Assembly: GCA_958496175.1 (NCBI GenBank)
Contig: OY292280.1
Span: forward strand, 8,494,001 to 8,558,000
DNA from: Sisyra terminalis
Lineage: Eukaryota; Arthropoda; Insecta; Neuroptera; Sisyridae
Direction: 5' to 3'
DNA: 64,000 nt
Part shown: piece after piece, positions 57,071 through 64,000 of the stretch
Numbering within the stretch: the stretch's first letter is position 1
Layout: each line of letters opens with the position of its first letter
Notes under the pieces: generated by a model
What the model was told of the DNA's origin: nothing
The model's input: only the letters and a program-made list of their open reading frames with translations
Databases searched by the model: none
Program-made: the position numbers and the translations under genes

Positions 57071-57904
57071 GAGTGGTCCAAAAAAAAGTTTTTTGCCTAT
57101 CATCTTAAACGCTTTTCTAAGACATAAAAAAATTCCCTCCAAAGCGCAGGTTGATATCTTGATTCTCCACGAATCTCAATGAATATCTATTTTCCCTTTT
57201 AATTACCCCTAAAAATTTTTTTTTACGTTTTTATCTGGTAAAACAACGAAAATATTTTTTTTTTTAATTTTTCATCAACTGTTCTTGTAGAATATTTAAT
57301 TCTCTACAAAAAAGTATTGAAGTAGTTTTTTCGTAATTCTAACGGGTAAAAAGTTATTATGCTTTAAATCTCGCTACTGAGCAAATTTGAAAGAAGATAG
57401 TTTCAAAGTAATTTTTTGAAGGAATGGACAATATTACAAGATAATTTAATAAATTTTCATGTATTTGAAATAATTCTCAACTTTTTGAAAAATTCTGTGG
57501 TGATTGCATGTATTTATTTCAAAATTTATCAAACTCTAGACTATTTATAATATAATTCATAAATTCTAAAACCATCTGATTACATTTTCTTTTATTGAGA
57601 GTATTTAAAGCTCAATAACTTTTTCCCCATTAGAATTACGAAAAAATTACTGGAGTACTTTTTTGAAGATAATTCAATTTTCTACAAGAATATTTGATCC
57701 AAATTAAAAAAAAAACTTAGTTTTAACGGAAAAAAACGTAAAAAAATTTTTTTTACATGTTATTTAAATGGGAAAATAGAAATTTATTGAGCTTCATGAA
57801 GAATTGAGATATCAAGCTACGCTTTTGACGGAATTATTTTTATACCTAAGAGAAGCTTTTGAGGCTAAAGCACTTGAAAAAAAAAAGTTTTTTGAACCAC
57901 TCTA
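57071..57904. mobile_element. 834-bp foldback element, Mutator-like
   Basis: Exact 10-bp direct repeats GTACGTATTT lie at 57061-57070 and 57905-57914. The arms of about 400 bp are diverged inverse copies: GAGTGGTCCAAAAAAAAG on the left, and on the right the inverse of GAGTGGTTCAAAAAA. Both arms share a GCGTAGCTTGATATCTCAAT-like block. The ends resemble those of the 18876 foldback. No transposase frame. Confidence 0.75.
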
Positions 57905-57914
57905 GTACGTATTT

Positions 57915-58978
57915 ATAATTTTTTTAAATTGTTGTTGATATACTATAATAAAAAGTTTAATAAATCTTAGTTTAATTATTCAAAACATTGCGCACAAATT
58001 GACGAGAGCAAAAGAAGGAATATCAGTACTATTTTTACAAAAATTTCTCAAAATAGGTTAAAGTTAACGTATTAGTGAATTTAATATTGACCAAATATTT
58101 AAAGTCTAAATATGTATAGCATAATTGGGAAGAAAGAAAACAATACTCTATATAAAAGCATGGGCACAAGTAGCTTTTGTACGAACCACTAACTCAACGT
58201 CTCATTTTCAATTCTGTTTTTAATTCAATTCACTTATAAATTGGTCATAATTATTAAACCATAATTATTAGCCAATGATTTATTAACAAACTCACGAATG
58301 GAAAAATTCCGCGAATGTTTGAAAAGAAAAACAAAGTACAGAGTGAGATGATACCAGAAAGTGACTTGTGTAGAAACTACTTGTACCAAATCATGAACAA
58401 GTACATAAGACGCAAAAAAATACCAACTTAAACAAAATTTCGCCCATACATTCCTACCAACCTATATCTAATACTTGTCTATTCTATACTTTTACCCACA
58501 ATAGTTTAAATACGTTTAAAAGTAAGGTATTTTTTGATATTTTTTAATGCAGTATTTAAAAAAATGCAAGGAATGTCGATTGTTATATTATATATTATTT
58601 TATATTTGAATAAAAAATCAGTTTCAAAATATAGATATATATGAATAAATAAAATATACAATTACTGTTGAATTTGTGTAGTTTTTACTATTTCGGGATT
58701 TATATATCTTGTAAGAATATACAGTTGAGTATTTAGGCAAATTGAATGAGTATGCAATTAATTACTTAATCATATCTATACATAATAGTTTATAAATATA
58801 ATCCACTTCTATGTGATAAATGTTTTCAATAAATATTTTGGAACAAGTGACCCATTCTGTATTGATAAACATTTAATTCATATATGTTAGATATAAATTT
58901 GTATCAGTAGTCAATTGTGGATTATATTATGTAGTACGATACCCTATGTATAAATACAATTTGTATAAATTGCCAATT
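57915..58978. other. gene-free stretch
   Basis: Very AT-rich; no exon or bounded element seen. Confidence 0.4.
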
Positions 58979-59203
58979 TGCTTCATGTCCCTTTAAGCGA
59001 CATTAGTATCAGGTAACATTGGATTTTATACTTTGCTTTTAATTTAATTCGTGAATAAATCAAACCACAAAAAAAATATACCAACAACAAAGCAAATAAT
59101 ACGATATTGGAACTGAATTAACAAAAAAATCGCGAACTGAATGAAAAAATCGTAAAAAAGGCAACGTTGCCAGATGTTGATGTCGCTAATAGGAACATGA
59201 GTC
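58979..59203. mobile_element. relative of the 225-bp palindromic MITE
   Basis: Left end CTTCATGTCCCTTTAAGCGA and right end with TCGCTAATAGGAACATGAG are inverse; the right inner arm has GGCAACGTTGCCAGATG. Flanks CCAATTTG and TCAATTTG resemble an 8-bp duplication with one mismatch. Confidence 0.6.
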
Positions 59204-60847
59204 GTCAATTTGATCTATTATTTGAAAAATTGTAACTTTTTGAGAAATATTCAAAGGCCAACAAAACTGACAAATGGAAAAAATTGGCTACTGAATGACA
59301 CCGAAATGACAGTTGAATCCAATGACAACAATAAGTTATTACTCTCACATGCATGTGTTGATATTCTTTGTTTTATTTTTTTTTTCATACATTTGCCTAT
59401 TATATTGATATTAAAAGCAAAATTTGTGCTTATTATATCATATTATAGTTATCACGAACTACTAATAACTGATGTGCCAATTCGGCCACTACTGGATCAT
59501 GCTATGGCAGTGGATCTAAATATGTTTTTTTTAATTACGCTAATTGTATTTAATATATTCAATATTCAATGAGTGAATACTTTTCCGTTGCGGAAAAAAT
59601 AATTCCGTTGCAAAATCGTTACGCGAAAACGTTGAATTGCTTCTTGTCGTCATTATTTCTCAGACATTCCTCGACGTATTTGATGAAAAATTCATTTTCA
59701 TTTCTTGCCTTTGATTTGGCCGTTTGTTTCATTTGTTTTTCTTTTTTTTTTTGTATATTTTCTAGACGCAATACGAAGGAAAAGTTTTCTCGCCGTGTTC
59801 ATTAGAGCGTTTTGTTTCCACACTCATGTATAAATAATTTGAAATTATGCTGATTTTTATTTGATTTGTATTTATATTTTTCGCGAGTTTTCTTTTTTTT
59901 TTATTATTATTCGTTTCCCCCAATCCCAAAAGTTTTCCAACCGAAAAAATAACATTTTTCATATAATTATTTAATGAAACTCGGAAATTTATCTCTTCCA
60001 TTATTGCTTAGTTTATGGGATAGTGTTGCCAACAGTTAGTAAAAAACTGCTATTATAAAATTTTTATTTCCTTGTAATCATTTTTTAACTGCAACCCTCT
60101 ACTTAACAGGATAAAAATATTTAGAAACTATAACTAGAGAAACTATAAAGAGTCCGGCAAGGGGTTGAAATCGTGCCAAGTGTCTGGCAATGAGAGATGT
60201 GATTTCAGATGTTATCAGTCTTCTCCACCAAAATTGCATTTCGTTGAAGTTAAAGCAGCTGATCTTTGCCTGTATACTTTCCGTTAGGATGGAGCCAAAT
60301 TCTTCTATACTATTAGCAGATTAGATGGGATTTAGTTGCAAAAGTTTAGAGACCACTGGTTTAAATACAATAAAAGTTTGCTTTTAATAAAGAAAATTGA
60401 CTACCCCTATGTGGAAAAATATTTTTTTGGAGTTTTCCTCGTTATTGTTTGCCAAATTTCTTCAACCCTTGCAATGGATGGATTTATTTTTCCGAGCTAT
60501 TTTTTGCTGGATGGGTTAGCGCTGTTAATTTATCGTAGGAAATCCATATGAAAGAAAATTGAAGAAAATGACGGATTGAAACAAGATGGTGGACAATGGG
60601 GTTGTTATTAAAAGAATGGCGTCGAGAAAAAGTAAATGAGAATAATTGACAATAACAATACAATGCAAACAAGAGGGCACTTAAAGACATCCCCGACAAT
60701 CTATATTTCATCCCTTAAATATAAGCCCATTCCAGTTCCACTTGGTTCGAATAAATAACGCATACATATAGTAAAGGAAAAATGTCAAAATAAACGCGCG
60801 TGAATTTCTTTGTGACATTTTTTAACGCCCAGAAGTGTTTTTGTTAG
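59204..60847. other. gene-free stretch
   Basis: A hAT-type end may be present at about 60290-60358 (minus strand CAGTGGTCTCTAAACTTTTG), but its partner end was not found. Frames of 60 to 120 codons have no recognised domains. Confidence 0.35.
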
Positions 60848-60947
60848 CGACCGAATGGTCGTAGAATGAAGTCCGGGGTTGTTTTTGGAATGGGGATGAT
60901 TTTCGTAGTTTGTGGGACAGTATTTTATACGATTATACCTTGGTTCA
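60848..60947 (+). CDS. possible first coding exon of a membrane protein
   Basis: Between an acceptor (TTTTTGTTAG, AG at 60846-60847) and a perfect donor (TTCA|GTAAGTTTT at 60948) one frame is open throughout; an in-frame TAG lies just upstream. ATG at 60866 begins a peptide MKSGVVFGMGMIFVVCGTVF, followed by YTIIPWF, preceded by basic residues (RPNGRR). This is a basic stretch plus one hydrophobic segment ending in a Pro-aromatic motif, reminiscent of the N-terminal membrane anchor of CD36/scavenger receptor class B proteins, which show G-rich hydrophobic residues then F/P. That family call is a weak inference from about 30 residues. The exon would end in phase 1. No following exon was recognised before the window ends. 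Confidence 0.33.
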
Positions 60948-61659
60948 GTAAGTTTTCTAACTTTTCGTACCGGGCGTGCGACAAGAAAAGTTTTTCTTGG
61001 CCACCCCACCCCCCTACAACCATCCCCCCCACTCGGCCGGCGGGGGTGCCATGCTTCATGTTTATCCCTCGGTGGCTGGAAAACTACGATATTTATATAG
61101 AGCCGTTCGTCTTGCGAGCTTTTTGCTCGCATACAAAGCACACACAAGCTCAATCATAAATAAAACTTTTAACTTATACACATTAACTAGGCAATTTTTT
61201 ATTTTTTATTTTTATTTTATTTTTGCCATGTAAGAAACGACACGCATTTCAACGAGCGACGAGGGTGCTTTCGCATCGAGGGATGAAACGAACCTCCAGA
61301 GGATATTTTATGTTTATTAAATTTCAAAATGAAACCGCAATGACGCGAAATTTATGGAATTTTCCACGCAAAAATTAAGCGGAAAACTTAACCTCAACTT
61401 CTTCAGGCATCACTTAACCTCAAACAATAACTCAGTGGTGGCTCGGGGTAGCAATTTTCCGGGAGGCAAACAAATCTTTCATCATTTTTCCCATAAAAAA
61501 AACTTTTCCACCGACTACATTTTAGTTAACAGTCATTTACAGTATACGTAACTCGGGTGTGTACATTTTTAATTCGCTGAAATTACAATCCTCGATCCCT
61601 AAAACACGTTAATTTAAACGTAATTACTTTAATCATTATTAGTACCAAACTTTTTCAAA
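60948..61659. other. gene-free stretch
   Basis: C- and G-rich at 60990-61060, then AT-rich. No second exon of the 60848 candidate could be found. Frames on both strands overlap the C-rich tract. Confidence 0.35.
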
Positions 61660-62985
61660 TCCTCAATTTTTAATTTTTCGAAATATGGAGGAAATTTATT
61701 ATATCGTTAATAAAAGCTTTTAATTTCAAAACAAAAATTATTCTTCTTTCAAGTGTAATTTTATCAGTAAATTGGTTTTTATTTAACGTAAATACAATTA
61801 GAAATGCTCGACTCACTCCATTTACGCAAATCGGGTTACATAATTCGAGTTACGTACTTACGATAATTCATAAACCTAATAATGATCAAATTTTAAAATC
61901 CTAGATTGTCTTACAATTGGAAATTCAAACCAAATTTGCCAATCGAATATTGAATTGATAATCTTGTTACCACCTAGATTAAAATTAGGGGTTGTAAAAT
62001 TTTTAGGGATGATTTTTTTTGTTTAATTTCTATTCTATTAAAAAATTTAGGGTGGAAATTTGTTTTCATATATATGGCGTGGTGATTGAAACGCGTTAGG
62101 GGATGATCTGTAGATGTATTTAAGAACATCTTGGAAATGGCAAAGCAATTTTTTTTTAATATTTCAAAAATTGACAAAAAAAATAAGAAATATATTTTAA
62201 CATAAATACAAGTTTTTAATTTCGAAAAAAAAATGGTTTGTGTTCATCAGGAACTTAGTTTTATTTTACCTGAAAAAATAGAAGAATTTTAGTCACTCAA
62301 TATACCAAAGTCGGTGTACGTAACTCGAGTTACGTAATCACTATAAATCAAAAACATAGTAAAGAACAAACTTTAAAATTCGGATTTTTTATACATTGTA
62401 CTGGTAATTTGAATCAAAATTGGCAATTAAAAATCTTGTTTCCACTTGATTGAAAATAGGGGTTGAAATTTTTAAGGGATGAATTTTTTTTTCATGGTAT
62501 CATTTAAAGATTTTGGTTGGGAATCTATTTTGAAATGTGACGCGATGATAAGAAGTTTGGGGATGATTTATGGTGTATATGAGATCGTCGAATAAATGTT
62601 AAAATACATTTTATTTATATTTAATATTTCGAAATTCGCCAAAAAAAATAAATATATTTTTTCTTAAATAAAAGCTTTTAACTTGGAAAAAATGTTTTTT
62701 GGAAAAAATTTTCCATGTTTAGTTACTTGGTTTTATTTTAATTAAATACAATTAGAAGAACTTCACTCAATATACGTAAATCGGGGTACGTAAATCGAGT
62801 AACGTATTCACGATAAATCTCAAATATTGTAAAGAACGAATTTTGAAATTGTTTTACTATGCGCTGATTATTTCCACCCAAATTTGCCTATTAAATAGTG
62901 AATTCAAATCTTGTTACCACCTGCTTTAAAATTAGGGGATGAAATTTTTAAGGGATGATTTTTTTTATTTATTTTTTATGGAAAT
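61660..62985 (+). repeat. tandem array, about 475-bp unit, nearly three copies
   Basis: The word TAAYTCGAGTTACGTA or a variant recurs at 61841, 62321 and 62791 (periods 480 and 470). Each unit also has a CTTGTTACCACCT-like block and a TAGGGGTTGAAATTTTTAAGG-like block, giving three of the AAGGGATG-type words. The third copy is cut short by a hairpin element starting at 62999. Confidence 0.75.
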
Positions 62986-62998
62986 GGTTAGCTTAACA

Positions 62999-63240
62999 GG
63001 AGTTACGGAGTGATCCAAACTACTTGATGACCACTGATGAAGATTGCTTGGCAATCGAAATACGAATCTGGGCAATACGTCACGAATATTTTTGTTTGAA
63101 CTTCTGTTCAAATTTATGTTTGTGGTATGATTTTTATATATTATTGTATTAAATTATACTACATAAATTGGACTGCAATATATCTTATATATTGTATACA
63201 CAGTATAACTGTTCAAAGTCAGCGAAAAAATCTTATTTTG
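62999..63240 (+). mobile_element. palindromic hairpin element, 5'-truncated
   Basis: Only the right arm and the tail are present, from AGTTACGGAGTGATCC to GCGAAAAAATCTTATTTTG. The 3' end is the same as in the complete copies while the 5' end stops in mid-arm, as expected for 5' truncation. It abuts the 475-bp tandem array. Confidence 0.75.
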
Positions 63241-64000
63241 ATTTTGAGATATTTATGTGCTTTTTTTTTGAATTATAAATATTTTAATTTTGGGGTTGGT
63301 TGATGAAATAAACCGGCAAAACCGACAGTAATGGTTAAATCATTTTATATTCCCCATACTATTCGGCTGGAGCGTTAGCTGGGGGTTGGCGTTAAACAGT
63401 GGTGCGTTCAAAAAAGAAAAGCCACCCTGTTGTTTTCGCGTTAATTTCATGGAAATTGCATCGTTATAGGGTTCTTGTGTTTAACAAAAAAAAAATGAAA
63501 AACTCGATCTTTTTTCGCTGATAAAGATCGTTAGGAAAATGCATTTTATTAGCTTAACGGGGAAATGTTATTATGGAATCATCCCTTAATCTAGATGAAC
63601 ATTTTTAAGACGGTTTAAAATCGAACGTCTGCTTCGAAACGAATAATGTTGTCTTGAGCCCATCGGACTTTAATGGGGGATGTTTAATCAGATTATAAAA
63701 AGAGTTGATTGTCAAGTTTGTTACTTCGTTTTTTTTTTTCCATTTTCCGTTGAGTTTACAGGGGGAGATTGTTGGGAAAAATAAAAATATTTTCACAATA
63801 GGGGGTTTGTGTTATGATCATGTCGTTTGATCGTTTACGAAAATATTTTTAGGGGTTGAATTGACATTGGTATTCAGTGCGGATAGGAATGGTTCTGGGT
63901 GCGGAACTTAAAAACGTTGTGGCGAAACCGGGGGAGTGAAATCATCCCCTACAGGTGACGACCACGTGGCTACCATCTCACATCATATCCGAGTTTTTTT
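63241..64000. other. gene-free stretch
   Basis: No exon or bounded element seen; one CATCCCTT at 63580. Sequence becomes richer in G+C in the last 150 bases. Confidence 0.35.

Noticed and set aside
60290..60358. hAT-like end CAGTGGTCTCTAAACTTTT on the minus strand
   Set aside because: The partner end and the second target duplication were not found, so the element cannot be delimited.

Overview
The window is AT-rich eukaryotic nuclear DNA, most likely from an arthropod and plausibly an insect. Signs of this are the long intron-like or intergenic stretches, pyrimidine-tract/AG acceptors and GTAAGT donors around short open blocks, AATAAA signals, a tRNA-derived SINE family, many MITE-like and foldback elements, and the decayed reverse transcriptase of a non-LTR retrotransposon. 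I see no operons, bacterial ribosome-binding sites, CRISPR arrays, rRNA or intact tRNA genes. The species cannot be fixed from the sequence alone.

Coding content is very sparse. The best-supported coding block is a 120-bp phase-0 exon at 3790-3909 (+). It is acidic and Ser/Thr-rich and resembles, tentatively, the segment of FoxP forkhead factors between the leucine-rich region and the zinc finger. Other candidate exons, all on the + strand and all uncertain, lie at 1429-1482, 13552-13647, 17002-17142 (ends in a stop), 20859-20978 (ends in a stop, AATAAA about 80 bp later), 30257-30388 and 60848-60947 (hydrophobic N-terminal segment). The simplest reading is that most of the window is intron of one or more long genes transcribed left to right. 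Long open frames elsewhere are about as common as chance allows at this base composition.

Most of the sequence is repeats. (1) A palindromic hairpin element family has asymmetric ends and 11-12-bp target duplications in its better copies (23.3, 28.9, 35.3, 44.7 kb), with one 5'-truncated copy (63.0 kb), one very long hairpin (41.7-42.3 kb) and many decayed pieces. (2) A class II tRNA-derived SINE occurs as single copies and, twice, as part of tandem arrays (9.4-10.7 kb and 52.0-54.6 kb). (3) Cut-and-paste-type non-autonomous elements with visible target duplications are hAT-like at 15.5 and 50.3 kb, an 8-bp-TSD palindrome at 1.8 kb with relatives at 29.5, 29.8 and 59.0 kb, TA-flanked elements at 7.1, 23.3 and 36.4 kb, Mutator-like foldbacks with about 10-bp duplications at 18.9 and 57.1 kb, and a 165-bp element at 56.7 kb. 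(4) Tandem arrays with periods of about 120, 200, 361 and 475 bp.

Insertions are layered. A 225-bp palindrome lies in an old hairpin copy, a TA element lies in a younger hairpin copy, hairpin copies interrupt the 200-bp and 475-bp tandem arrays, and a foldback splits a region bounded by a pair of direct repeats. Two short-word signals are not explained by these elements: the octamer AAGGGATG is strongly over-represented across the window, and AGCTTT is dense at 31.2-31.8 and 46.1-51.1 kb.
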